Assembly (NCBI GenBank): GCA_008638375.1
Contig: CM018047.1
Span: forward strand, 55,617,727-55,681,726
Source: Nyssa sinensis
Lineage: Eukaryota; Streptophyta; Magnoliopsida; Cornales; Nyssaceae
Direction: 5' to 3'
DNA: 64,000 bases
Below the pieces are notes generated by a model that searched no databases, was not told the origin of the DNA, and worked only from the letters and a program-made list of their open reading frames with translations. Numbering within the stretch: the first letter of the stretch is position 1; every line of letters begins with the position of its first letter. Position numbers and translations under genes: made by a program. This document shows, one piece after another, positions 43,688-55,743 of this stretch.

Positions 43688-46600
43688 TGTAATATCCCGA
43701 CCCGGGATACTGGGTCATATGACACGTATTACGAGATTAAAGAAAATTAGTGTAAAAATATTTACACTCAAAGAGAATAATTAATTAAATAAATAATTAT
43801 TTATTTATTTATATGAAATAATTAGTTTTAATTATAATTAAATAATTTAAACATACATTATACTACATGGAAGGTGTAATGTGTATATGTATATGTAACC
43901 AAGTATGCATGCATGTACATATGCATAAATGAAATAAATATATATATATATATATGTATATGTATATATGTGAACAGTAGTGTGTGTGTGTAAGTGTATG
44001 TGTGTCGGCAGTGTGTGTGTTTTCAAGGGAATATGTGTGTGTTGTATTATATGTATATTATATACAAAAATATCTTACAAAAATTTAATGTAAAAGGGGA
44101 AAGATTCAAAAAGCAAAATTTAAAGCTTGTAAGAAGGATTGATGAGGGCTAGAAGTAGGGTAAAACGTGTAGAGAGAGAGAAAGAGAGAAAATGGAAGAG
44201 AGAGAGAGGTCGGTTACTTCCTCTTTAAAAGCAAAGCATGCAAAGCATGCTTGCTTCTTACAAAAGAAATCAAAAGGAAGAGAACTGGGGAGAAGAGAAG
44301 AAGGATCAGAAGTAGAAGGGAGAGAGAGAAATCACTGTAAACAGGTAAAATCCAAACTTTTATATTTTTCTCTCTCTAGGAATTAAGCATAAATAGGAGT
44401 TGTTTTAATTTGCTTATGTACATATCATGGTTAGAACATATGATTACAAGATCAAGCATGGAATTAGGTTTTGAAAACACTCAAAAAAATGTAAACCCAT
44501 GAAGAACCGCCATGGGAGGACCTTGCTTATAGCAGGTCTGAACCAATGGCAACCAAACTGAGTTTGGTGTAATGAGACTACAAGAAGACCCTAAGGGTGT
44601 TCTAAAAACATAGAGCTGCGATTCAAAAAACTCAAGAAAAGCCCTCCAAATATCAAGTTACAGGTTCGGGTTTCCAAAACAAATCTCACAAACTTGCTTC
44701 TAAACCTACCTTTATGAACGAAAACTAAATCCCCATGAATGGGGGATCAAAACAAGCTAAACCCCATGAAAAATGATCAAGAAATGAGCATGATCCGTGG
44801 ATTTACAGGTTGAATTATCACATCCTAAACCGAACACATGAACGAGTTTTTAAGCCAAAAATGAATGCCAAACTAATTGGTGACACTCTATAAGTGATTT
44901 ACAATGAAAACAATAAGGATCCATGGATCCAAACTGCACGAAATTAAAGAAAATGAAATTCGGAAACTAGGGCAACATAGGGGTCAAAGTGGGGAAGAAG
45001 ACAGTGAGTTAACTCGTTTTAAAATTTACCGAGTTGACTCAGACACGTGTCGGGACGAGATTAAGTCCACTGTATTAGTGGAACGACAGCGTTTCATATA
45101 TGTTTTTAATTTTTAAAACGTTAGGGCTGATGTCATCATGACGTCAGCATCACGTGGCAAACCGACTAAACCGGTTGGTTTACAAAAGGACCGGACCGGT
45201 TCACTTGGTTTAAACCAAACCCACTGGTTTTCTGATTATTTGAAATTAAATAAACCATACCTTTTCCTTATTACGGATTGACCCCAGAATTTCTAGGAAA
45301 TTCCACTGTGGCCCAACTAAGGAAAATTTTATGCAATTAAGCCCCTGAAAAAATAATTAAATAATTAAATAATTAATTTAATTATGTAATAAATAAAGCA
45401 AAATTACTATTTTGCCCCTAGGTCATATATGAAGCAAATGAAGTCCAAATTAAACATATGAATAGTGTATCATTACTATTTTAGATATTCTGAAGCCAAT
45501 GGTAGGGTTCGTTTTACGAGACGGGGCCCAAAAAGTAAAGACACGTGAAGGGATAAATGACCAAAATACCCCTTGTTCAAAATTAACAAGTTATTAGTGT
45601 ATTCTTACTATCTCGGGCCTTCTGAGTCCAATGGTGAGGTCCAAATTACGAAACGAAGTACGAAAAACTATGACGCGTAAATAGGTAAAATGACCATTTT
45701 TCCCTTTACATACAAAGGTGCAAATTAAATTCTAGGAAAGCCTAAACTGACTTTCTTCGATGCTCCGGGCTCAATGGTAGAGTCTATTCGACTAAAAGAA
45801 ATGTCTAAAATAAAAAGACATAAAATTTGATGAATAGCATCTATCAGATGACTATAAACTAAAGTATTGCCGAAATATTAAACCAAGGCAAGTACGAGGA
45901 AATAAAATACAAAAAGACATGACACGGAAACATATGAAGTAATTAAATTTAAATTAAAATTTATGGAGCTACCAGAAGAGTATAAATTGAAATAAATTCA
46001 ATTTCTAACACATTAAATTGTGTCATAAGTTAAGAATATGAGTTAAGTTAAGTACATATGAAATTATGAAATCATTTTAGGATCTAATACGATTTAAGCA
46101 TAAGTTAAGGAATATCGAGATGATATTACAATGAATGTGAAGTTGATGAGATGTTTATGAGTTTTTCTTAGGAACTACGAAGGAAGTGGGAAAGCGCATT
46201 ATTAGCACTAACCCTGAAGGACCAAGGTGAGTAACCCTGTATTTGAAGTGGAGATTTAACTCCATGGATTTGAAAAGGTTTTAAATGCAAAGATATGAAG
46301 TGTTTGAAATTCCGAATTCAGTATTTACATGATTCAGTTTTAAATTGTTCTGTTTTTATAAACTCTATTATGACATGCTTAGTGAATGGAATCTACCATA
46401 GTTTTCTTAAAACATATTTCAGCATGTCTAGAGTTTTAAATGCCAAATTATGTAAAGTGTTCTGAATTGTTATATCAAATGTTTAAAGGATTTGTTATGA
46501 AATTATGTACATAATGTTTTAAATTATAAGATGACAAATGATATTGAAAATGAAAGCAGGTTTTACCCTCATTTTCAATATGCATATGTTTTGAGTTTTA

Positions 46601-47427
46601 TATACTCTATTTAAGAAATACATGTTATGTTATATGTTTTGAAGTTCATATGTATAAATCTAGCTTAAACACTTTAAATGTTTCAAAGCTTTATGTTTAA
46701 GAAGATGTTATGTTTGAAAATGGAAGCAGGTTTTACCCTCATTTTCACTATGCATATGTTTTGAAGTTTCTATATTTTATATGAAGAAGTATATGTTAGC
46801 TTGAATACTTTAAATATTTCAAAGCTATCTGTTTTAAGAAATGCATATGTTCTATGTTCAAGTATACGAGCAATTGGCAGTGAATGTTTTACAAACTCTT
46901 ATGTACTAAAAACCACTGCTAATTGAAACCCCATGACGAATACTAGAATTGCTCACAAGCTTAGATTAGCTTACCCGGACTTTGTTCGGATCCCCCTTTC
47001 AGGTGATTAGTAGCAGTTATGACTTGAGGACGATGACGATGAATCTGCTGTTTTTGGAAGTTATGTTCAAGTAGTTTTTGTCTAGCATTACGAACATTAA
47101 GTATGAAATCTTGTATTAGTAAAGTGGTACCCTGTTATGTATAAGCCCCACAGGGCAACTAAACATGTCTTGTTTATACGTCTTTAAGTTTTTAGTTATA
47201 CTTTGAATGTTAAATCATGTATGCTATGTATAGAGTGGCAGTATCGGACGGATGTGCGTAATTTAAAAATAAGAAAAGAAAAGAAAAAGTTTTTCACGCT
47301 TTCGCAATCACATGTCGCACATCTATTCGATACCGCTGCTTATGTGAGCCTTCGCCCTAAGGTCCCCGAGCCTGAGGGTGGCGGTCGCGATGCGAGATCC
47401 ACACAGGGTGAGTTTCGGGTAGTGACA
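43688..47427 (+). repeat. Solo LTR of a long-LTR gypsy family, 3.74 kb
   Basis: It starts TGTAATATCCCGACCC, ends GGTAGTGACA, and is flanked by identical 5-bp copies aaaac (43683-43687 and 47428-47432). No primer site, polypurine tract, gag or pol lies inside. The 3' end (gatgcgagatccacacaggg...) is the reverse complement of the 5451-5510 end of the long gypsy LTR, and internal blocks at 45480-45640 match 6940-7060 reversed. It contains an ACD-free mixture of AT-rich sequence and (GA)n-like text at about 44173-44210. It most likely arose by recombination between the two LTRs of a full element. Confidence 0.88.
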
Positions 47428-47432
47428 AAAAC

Positions 47433-47567
47433 ACAATCAGACAAATCATTTAAACCCATTAAGTGTTATCAAAGTATTCATGCACACAATCTATACAAAT
47501 GCACAATAAAGCTTAATTGATAATTTGAGGATATATACACAATTTTCTTTCCCCCCGTCTAGGTAAA

Positions 47568-47606
<39 letters not shown>

Positions 47607-47871
47607 ATGGTATTCACAAAGAAAAAAACGTTCATTGTATTATTGTAATTTTTCTTTAAGCCAATACATACGGATATTCAACCCCCTTATACCTATGTAC
47701 CCTAAGGAATAAAAAAATCCCGACTTCTTGCAAGTGAAGAAGTTCTTGAGCACCAGCCACATACTTTTTGACCAACAGATCATTGATCACAACATTTATT
47801 AAGAACTATTCACAGGACCACTTATGATGATATATAGGTTATATATACAATGGATGATATATGTAGGCAAT
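47433..47871 (-). other. 3' flank of the ACD6-like gene
   Basis: This is homologous to 25430-25730 beside paralog 1. It contains TA and CA microsatellite runs at about 47568-47605. It would hold the 3' untranslated region; AATAAA-like words occur (e.g. the complement near 47507), but no site is decisive. Confidence 0.55.
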
Positions 47872-50800
47872 TTACTCATCCACATCATCTTCAATATAGC
47901 TTCCAAAGGCATATAGCATCAGTTGAAATGGATAGTAAGAAATGTGATGAAAGATACGGTAGTTCGACGAACCTAAGAAACAGAGAGGAATGAAGAGTGC
48001 CACAAGTGTGATGACAAACTTAGCACCCATGAATGTAACCAGAGTGGCAAGCCAACTCAGTTTGGTCACCACTAGATATACTCCTGCTATGAATGCTATG
48101 GACATCATAGCAAGTGCTATTCCCAGTAGCGGCAATGCCACTTTTAAGGCAACATGCATTGAAGTCAGGTCGCCCAATTGTGCCCATATCAGGGTGACTG
48201 CAACAATGATGGAACTATACATGGCTATGGTGTCGCAGATCACAAATTCTTGAAACCTCACTTTTTGTAACATGGTTGAAATGCCTTGGTCTGGTTCAGA
48301 GTTCTTATAACCACCAAGGATTGAAAAACCAGCTGTGAACGTTACGGTGGCAACGAGTGTTGCCACCAACAAAACTGTAGTAACCATCTCTCTGTAATTT
48401 TCCATTTTGGCCTGCTTTCCAAGGATAGATTTTTGAGTTCTGAAAACCTTTGCACGTGGTGCTTGAGGGGCACCAGCAACTCTCAAGGCCATCCATGTTA
48501 ATCGCTGCATAGTAGAAGGACAAACGTAAACCCAAAAATATAATGACAATCAAGCCTTGTGCATTACCAAAGTCTATTTATACAAAATCAAGTAGCCTTA
48601 GTAAGACTCTTAACATGTTCAAAATTGATATTCTATCTCATTTTAATTAAGGCTTTGACACTGTATGGCAAAGCTCTAATAATGGAGAAATTATCATATG
48701 CATCATACCCGGATAATGGCCTCTATGATTGCTAATTGCTGCATTTTGTGGTACCCATTGTACAACTGCAGTCACAGAAGTCGTCACACAGGTGTAATGG
48801 ACACATGAAATAATTAATTTCTCCTACTAATGAGTTCATGGGTTAGAAGAAAAAGGTAAGCATATCCAGTATCCATAGATAAATTTGTTTTATAAAGCAC
48901 ATACCTTCCTAAATGGTGCCCTTGTTTCCATATATTCCTCAGCAATGTCAAGTGCTGTCAAACCCTTATTGTTCTTCAATTCAAGCTTCACCCTTTCGTC
49001 GCATGTTAAATTGGTTATAATCCTTGGTTTCCCATAAATAGTGGCTATATGTAAAGGTGTATTTCCATCCTTATCTCTTTCATTTAAAAGCTTATCTAGC
49101 TCAGGCATTTTCAGCATACAACTAATTGCTTTCACTTTTCCAGTCCTCGCTGCGACATGAATGATATTACGATCTTACAAGGTGAGCAGTTCCCTTGAAT
49201 CAGGGCAATGCATAAGCATCTCTTGTATTATATCAATATGACCTTTGCTGGATGCTATATGAATGGGAAACAAGCCATGTTTGTCCTTTTGGTAAGCAGA
49301 AGAGCAAAATTTGTTTAACAAGAAATTGACCCCTTCAACCAAACCTATATCTGTAGCACAATGAAGAGGATTCCCACCTTCATCACATCTTAATTAGAAG
49401 GATGATTGATCCTTTTTCCCACAATATTTTTAGGACATCTGACATTTCAAATACAACTCATGTTAACAATGTGCACTAGATATAACTTCCATGACAATGC
49501 CTTCAACTAAATGTTGTGATGAGTTGCACAGAATAAAAGAGTTCCAGTAACGACTTGCATACATGTTCAATCCTTTTAAAAATTAATTGAACTAAATGAA
49601 GTCTTAATTATATGAGATTAGTCACAAGAATCTCTCTTTCTTTTTCTTTATTGTATTTTATATTTTATTATGCTATATCCAGGGCCATATCTTCATGCTC
49701 TTTATGTATATATAGAATATTTTTCCTGGACAATATCTTGGTTGATAGTGATTCCTAGAAGAGCTAGCCGTTCTTAATCAAAACTTGGAAGCTTCATTTC
49801 CATCTATTATTTATGTGTTCCTAACCTTGCCATGTCCTTCACACACACAACCGACATGATAGTAACCGCACAACTAACTAATGGTACATAGCCATATAGT
49901 CCCCAATTTTGGACCTAGGGATGTAGCGTGAGTAGATGAGAGGTGTACCATAAATTATATTGTGCACCATGTGATTAGATTTTTCTCATTGGGTTTGGAC
50001 TACTTTATGACCTGCTTTTTGAAAATCGACCCAAATTCGACCATTGAATGCCTCACCCCAAATGGTCACTCCTCATGTATGTTAAATTTTCCTTTCTTTT
50101 TACAAATTTTAGTAGTCTTTCGCTGTGTTGTGTGTGTTTCTACTGCCTTCATACAATCATACCTATGAAGGTCTGACATGAATATTTTTTCTTTGATTCT
50201 CAAGATTCAAACAATTGTTTGCTTTTCACAACTAGCTCACCTACAATTCAATGGAGAACGCGATAAAAATGCCTCTTGAAACTACAATTCAATCAAAAAA
50301 ACACCCTTTGGGACTACAAAACACACCAACTCAAAATCAGCAAATCGACTATAATTCCCAAAACTCCGGCTGTGATTCTCATAAAACCGGCACTCCTGAT
50401 CGCGTTAAGGACCCCAAGGCATTCACATGGTAACTCTGTCACCAATTACTAAGAAATTGGAGAAGATTAGATATATATACTCCTATGAACGAAGACATGT
50501 TTTTCAACTCAAATCCACTACTTGAATTCCATGTCGCCTGAAGTTAACTTTGGTGATTACAATAATTTGAATATTTAGTTTTTGAGATCTAAGTTATTAT
50601 CAAATGTAAATATGCCTCATAGTTTGGCAAAAGGAATGATATGGTGGAAACATATCTAGATGAAGTAGTTGAAATTCCTCTTTTTACAGGCTAGTCAGAG
50701 TTTGAGTCTTATGCCGTGTGCACACACTTAAATTAGTTCCCTCTTTCTCTAAAATTTTTAAAAAAAAAAAAAAAAAACAAAAACAAAAAGGAAGGATATG

Positions 50801-51371
50801 AATAATGTTCAACTAACCATGACCGTGCAAGACTGACTTTCTTGATGAATTCTTATATATCTTTATAGAGAGATTAAAAAAACTCCAATTTTTTCTTGAA
50901 AAGACAAGCTACAAGCTTCAAGCTTCGAATATATGTGTATACATGGACCACCCAAGAATAATATTGATATGGGTCCATGCCGAATCCTTATCGTAACCAC
51001 AGTGTAAGTTTTCTATCAGAAATAAATAATTAAATAAATAACTTAGAAAAAAAAAAACTCTATAGCTGTATTTGATCAAATTGTCATAACTCGATTACAA
51101 ACAAGTCAAGATTATGAAAATATTAACTTAATTCAAATTTCAGGTTTGAATACGGGTAAATAGAAGGTAAAAGCAAACTTGCAAAAAAAGAACATTCTCC
51201 CATTAAATTTACATGAATATGTCGTCATACAGAATTCAAAATATGTAAGCTAGTTTGCATGCATGCACGTACGTAAGGATGCTTTATCATGTCCAATAAT
51301 TTAACAAAATTGTACTTAGGATATTAAAAAAAAATGTTTGGATTTGTTTCCCCTCTTGAAAAGTTGGGTGG

Positions 51372-51416
<45 letters not shown>

Positions 51417-52346
51417 GAAAAAATTGGTGTATATAAAAAGGAAAAAAAAAAAAAAAGAACAGGGGCCCTTACAAACTCAGGCTAGAGGAGGGCATATAAA
51501 TTGGTGAATATTAGCTGATATTAGAGTCAAAATACATGAAACAAAACTGATTTGATGATCAAATAGACTCTATATGACAAAATATTAGATATGAAAATCT
51601 GCTTTGATTGTTAATGTCAAGAATCTAATAGAAAATATTAAAATTAATTGCTCGGAATATTGTTGATTACCTATGTTGCCACCAAGGATAGCAGCATGAA
51701 CTGGCGACTTGTTTTTGAGCCTCCCATCAACACTGTAATTCCCTATTGGATTTTCCATTAGAAGCTCAACAATGCCCACATATCCTGCTTCTGCAGCTAG
51801 ACACAGCAGGGATTTCCCTTCATTGTTAACAGAATATGACATGTTTTTATTTCTATCAATCAACATCAGAGCCAACTCTTCCCAACGACAGCGCAATGCT
51901 TCGTGCAATGCAGCATTACCCTCCTCATTCTTCTCACCCAGAACACCTTCTTTCACATCTGAACTGAGCAACAAATTCATTAGCAATGGGTCTCCAGCTC
52001 TTGCTGCAATATGAAGTGCAGTATCGCCTTTAGAGTTCTTTTCAGCCACAAAAAAGGGCAAGTCCTTGCACACAAGTTTTACAATCTCGTAGTGTCCAAA
52101 ACTTGTGGCAATGTGAAGAACTGTGTTCTGTTGTGGACCCAGTTGGAGACAAGATGCTGGTGGACCATGTTGTCTATCTTCTAGACCTCGTTCCATGGCT
52201 CTAATGAATTCAAGAATGTCACCTTCTGTTGTAGCCCTGTACAATTTGGGGTCCATGGATTCGGCTGTCCCATAGAGCTCCTCCTCCTCTCCTTCTAAAC
52301 CAGGACCTTTGGGCACAGACATTTTCTCAGATATTTGCTCTCTCAC
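47872..52346 (-). pseudogene. ACD6-like ankyrin/PGG membrane protein gene, three exons, broken
   Basis: Exon 1 is 52346-51671, exon 2 is 49438-48905 and exon 3 is 48504-47872. All have GT/AG borders and the phases agree (1, then 0). Exon 1 starts MREQISEKMSVPKGPG; a second ATG is at 52322. It carries the MDPKLYRATTEGDILEFIRA block and ankyrin repeats (NTVLHIATSFGHYEIVKLV, DTALHIAARAGDPLLM, NAALHEALRCRWEELALMLI, KSLLCLAAEAGYVGIVELLM). Exon 2 continues with NPLHCATDIGL, LFPIHIASSKGHIDII, NIIHVAARTGK and NTPLHIATIYGKPRI. Exon 3 encodes the PGG domain with four hydrophobic helices, including TVLLVATLVATVTFTAGFSI and an LGGY variant of the PGG motif. Expected length is about 613 residues, normal for the family. 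Breaks, all in exon 2: one extra A in an A-run near 49411, TAA near 49393, and TAA after LLTL near 49176. Members act in salicylic-acid defence and cell death; this copy should give a truncated product. Confidence 0.88.
49439..51670 (-). other. Intron 1 of the ACD6-like gene, 2.2 kb
   Basis: Non-coding, with a TA run at about 51374-51412, an A-run near 50758 and a segment (50580-50925) shared with 27176-27345 in paralog 1. Frames at 49962-50433 show no similarity. The donor is GTAATC and the acceptor is TTTGAAATGTCAG. Confidence 0.7.
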
Positions 52347-52800
52347 ACACCTACTGTGTTCTTTGCCCTCGAAGAAATTTATGGTAAGACACTGCTCTCA
52401 TGAATGTCTTCCTCCAAGAAATTGGCTAGCAGTTTCCCGGTTACTTGCCTATTTAAATTGTCAGGTCCCTATGTCTGTTATCTTCTTTATTAAATTATGC
52501 TTTCATATTTGTATATACTTGTGTATGGACGACCAAATACTAGTCTTTTAAAATTCTATAATTTCATGATCCTGGAATGCAGATTCAACCTGTCAGTGTC
52601 AAAATTAACGCGGAAATGAATTTTCAAAGGCATATACATTTAGCATGCGAGACCAACCACTTATTAAAACTAAAAGACAACGACTATATATGGAATCTTT
52701 TGATTATAAAGATACTTTGATGTTCCACGATGCTAGTCGAATCCTGTTTACATATTATTTTGTTGGTATTAATTGAAAGACTAAATTTCAATGAGTACTT
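52347..52800 (-). promoter_or_regulatory. Upstream region of the ACD6-like gene, shared with paralog 1
   Basis: 52392-52760 is homologous to 27347-27720. Retention of the same upstream block beside two copies supports a promoter or 5' leader role. No TATA box is decisive; a tatatac word lies near 52513. Confidence 0.5.
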
Positions 52801-53814
52801 AAAGAGTTTAAAGTCAATACGGCTCTCATTCACGAAAATGTGTGAAAATTGAAGCACCTAACCACAAGCATCCATGAGAAAGAAACAAGTCCTGGCGTAT
52901 GCGTGGGTAGAAAACAATCGCGTAGGGGATGTATGGCGCATGGCCTTCGCCATACAACACAATTACACAACCACCAACTTTAATTTATGGCAGCCTTCTG
53001 CTCATTTCATCTGTAATTACCATGAAATATCCCTTGAATTTTAAGTGAGGCATTATGCATGCAAAATGGGCTTGATAACCTTTTGATTTGGAAATGAAAA
53101 GCAAAATAACATTTCAAAAGTATGACCATAAAAAGACTTGAAGCTTGTTGCAAGAAACAATTCCAAATGAAATGAGTCCTTTACAAGTTTACATGTATGC
53201 TACAAGCCTACAACTAGTTCAAATACAAGTGTAGAAACAGAAATTTTACCCTCGTTGTTCAAACACCTAGCTATTAGAGACTTATGAATTGAGATCATCT
53301 TTAATACCATATTCTCTCAATGTATTGTAATTGCGTTACATGTCAACTAAAGTATTGCGTAATACATCTTGATAAAATAAAGAAAACATGAACGGATCGG
53401 AATATAATGAGAGAATGGTTACATCAAATTCAATATGTTAGACTATTTATAAACGAGCTTATTTATAGGCTTCTACGATGTGATAGGTGAAGACATAATC
53501 AGGATTGGATTACATAATGTACAAATACATATTAACACATGTAATAGTGCGTTGAGGAAATCTAATAATGGAGATCATGAGGATCCAAATCCATGATTTA
53601 TCTTTTGCTGATCCAAATTTCAAGGATTTCATAGTGTGTATTCCTAGAACTATATTACCCAATATATATAGATATAATATCAAACAAACATTTTCCTCAA
53701 GCCTTCTCACTTTCCTTTTGCCGAATGAAGAAAATGTTTCACCTCTTGCTTTTACTATTGTGGATTGCCATTTGGGTCTACCCAATTTAAAACTCACAAT
53801 TAATTAATTTATGG
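52801..53814. other. Unassigned stretch, possibly an LTR remnant
   Basis: 53390-53560 has wording reminiscent of a copia LTR (ataatgagagaatgg, gctcatttataggcttc-like), but no ends, primer site or coding could be found. Paired frames at 53510-53807 on both strands show no similarity. Confidence 0.35.
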
Positions 53815-54195
53815 TTGTGAGTTACTCAAGTCCCTAACCATTAGTGTTAAACTAGGTATTTTAAACCCTTCTAAATTATCAAACCCACCACTCCAAGTCG
53901 TGAACCGTTGTCCAGCCAGTCAGTCATTCTCGACTTGGACAAAATAAAAAAGTAAACATAATCAAATGATTAAACATTGATATATCTTAGAAATAGGAAG
54001 ACAGAAGTACCCACCCCAGGAAAAAAATGACATGAAATTAAAGTGGTACATAGAAACGTCATGGATAGCCTCAGCATGCAAGCCGTAGCACCCAACATTT
54101 TTTATGTTCACTGGCCTCTAAGTTGGTGAGACCTTACTGCTTATGGAGTTTGAAAGCCAAAACCTCTAAGCCTACCATTGCTGGTGTTTATAGAG
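53815..54195 (+). repeat. Direct duplication, copy 1
   Basis: It starts ttgtgagttactcaagtccc and runs through atggatagcctcagcatgcaa to ctggtgtttatagagtt. The same order recurs at 55155-55750. Not coding in any frame; origin unknown. The two copies are about 1.34 kb apart and clearly diverged. Confidence 0.8.
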
Positions 54196-54541
54196 TTTTG
54201 GGATAACTTTTTCTTCTTTAAAATGATCTTTTGATGATTAATTGATTCAGCAGCCTTTAATGATTAAGATCACATCATCTATTCGGCTTTCTTTTTTTAT
54301 GGCCAAACTGACACTACTAACTGCAACCTTCCATCGTATGGTCGGAGTGTAAATCGAGTTTCCTTCTATAACTATTTCATATAAATTTTCATTTGTGGGA
54401 AGAATATTCCAAAGGAAGCCTTTAAAATATTAAATCAGGCACCTTGCATTTTTGACCATTTATTTCTTTAAAATGCTCCAACCGGGTTACTAAAGCTAGC
54501 AATATTATATAGAACTCACAAATACGACTTGAAAATAACAT

Positions 54542-54594
54542 GAACTTAGCAAGTTTCAAGTTGAAACATCACCAACTTGAAACCTGCTAAGTTC
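54542..54594. repeat. 22-bp inverted repeat with 9-base loop
   Basis: gaacttagcaagtttcaagt at 54542 and its complement caacttgaaacctgctaagt at 54573 differ at one position. A transcript would fold into a stable short hairpin. It lies at the left edge of a repetitive block (54600-54740) with the acacgatta and gttaatacgg-like words common in plant dispersed repeats. Confidence 0.8.
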
Positions 54595-55154
54595 GTGTTG
54601 TTTCTAATCGGGTTTAATCGTATTTGGGTCAAAATTTGGTCAGACACGATTAATACGGTTATTATTCTTGTCATGTTCAGATTAACCCAACGGGCACAAA
54701 ATTGACTTGAAATTGACACGATTATTTATGTATTTTACAATATTTAATTAAAAAATTTTAAAAAAATATTAATTATTAAGTAATACAATTATTAACTTTA
54801 ACCATGAATATAAATATATAAGTACTAATATAAAAATAATAAAGATATTATAATTTAAAAATAAATTATATTTTTTAGTTGAATTCATCTTTTTCATTTT
54901 AATAATAAAATTCATATAAAGTACAAGATAAGTCATAGTAAAAGAATTAATAACTTAATTAATTTGATTATATTAATTAATTATAACAGTCTTGTTCTAC
55001 AAAAGGAATTTTTTAATCTATTTTTTACTTCTAAAAATAAAATCATGAATTTATTATAATAAATACATATGAGTCTCGTCACTTTATATTTAAAAGTAAA
55101 TAAAAGGACTTAAAAAAACTTTATATTTTCTAATTTTTTTAAATTAACTTATAC
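54595..55154. other. Dispersed repeat remnant and AT-rich sequence
   Basis: 54600-54730 carries tandemly worded gggtttaatcg, acacgattaatacgg and acacgatta motifs typical of a plant non-coding repeat. 54740-55150 is almost pure A/T. No coding. Confidence 0.45.
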
Positions 55155-55743
55155 TTTGTGAGTTCCTCAAGTCCCCAACTATTAGTATTAAACTTGGTAT
55201 TTTAAACCCTTCTAAATTATCAAACCCGCCACTCAAAGTTATGAACCGTTGCCCATCCAGTCAAAGTCATTCTCGAATTGGACAAAAGTAAACGTAATAA
55301 AGTGATTAAACATTGATATTTTAGAAATAGGAAGACACCCAGAAAAAACAAATGGCATGAGATTACAAGTGGTACATAGAATCGTCATGGATAGCCTCAG
55401 CATGCAAGACGTAGCATCCAAAAATTTTCATGTTCACTGCCCTCTCTGAGTAATATACAAGGCCATAGGTTATGTTTGTAGAATGAAAATTTTAAGAATA
55501 TTTATTCTAATTTTTAATTTTTATTTGGTATGATTAAAAAAAATATATTTTATAAAATAATTATTTTATTAAAAAACATTTTAAGTATTCTTTTGACTTA
55601 AATAAATAATTCTCGTTCTATTTCATATTATTTCTATTTCATTTCATATAATGATTATTCTATGCCTACATATCAAATATAACCTTATCGCTTATCGATT
55701 TGAAAACCAAGACTTCTAAGTCTACAATGGCTGGTGTTTATAG
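55155..55743 (+). repeat. Direct duplication, copy 2, with an insertion
   Basis: It matches 53815-54195 but is interrupted at about 55447-55676. The inserted text starts near ggttatgtttg and ends near caaatataacc, which are imperfect inverted ends of a roughly 220-bp AT-rich block like a MITE. No convincing target duplication is seen. The end of this copy runs directly into a copia LTR at 55744. Confidence 0.7.

Noticed and set aside
43688..47427. Complete non-autonomous LTR element (LARD type)
   Set aside because: No internal primer site, polypurine tract or pair of direct repeats; TG...CA ends with one target duplication and the match to a single LTR fit a solo LTR better.
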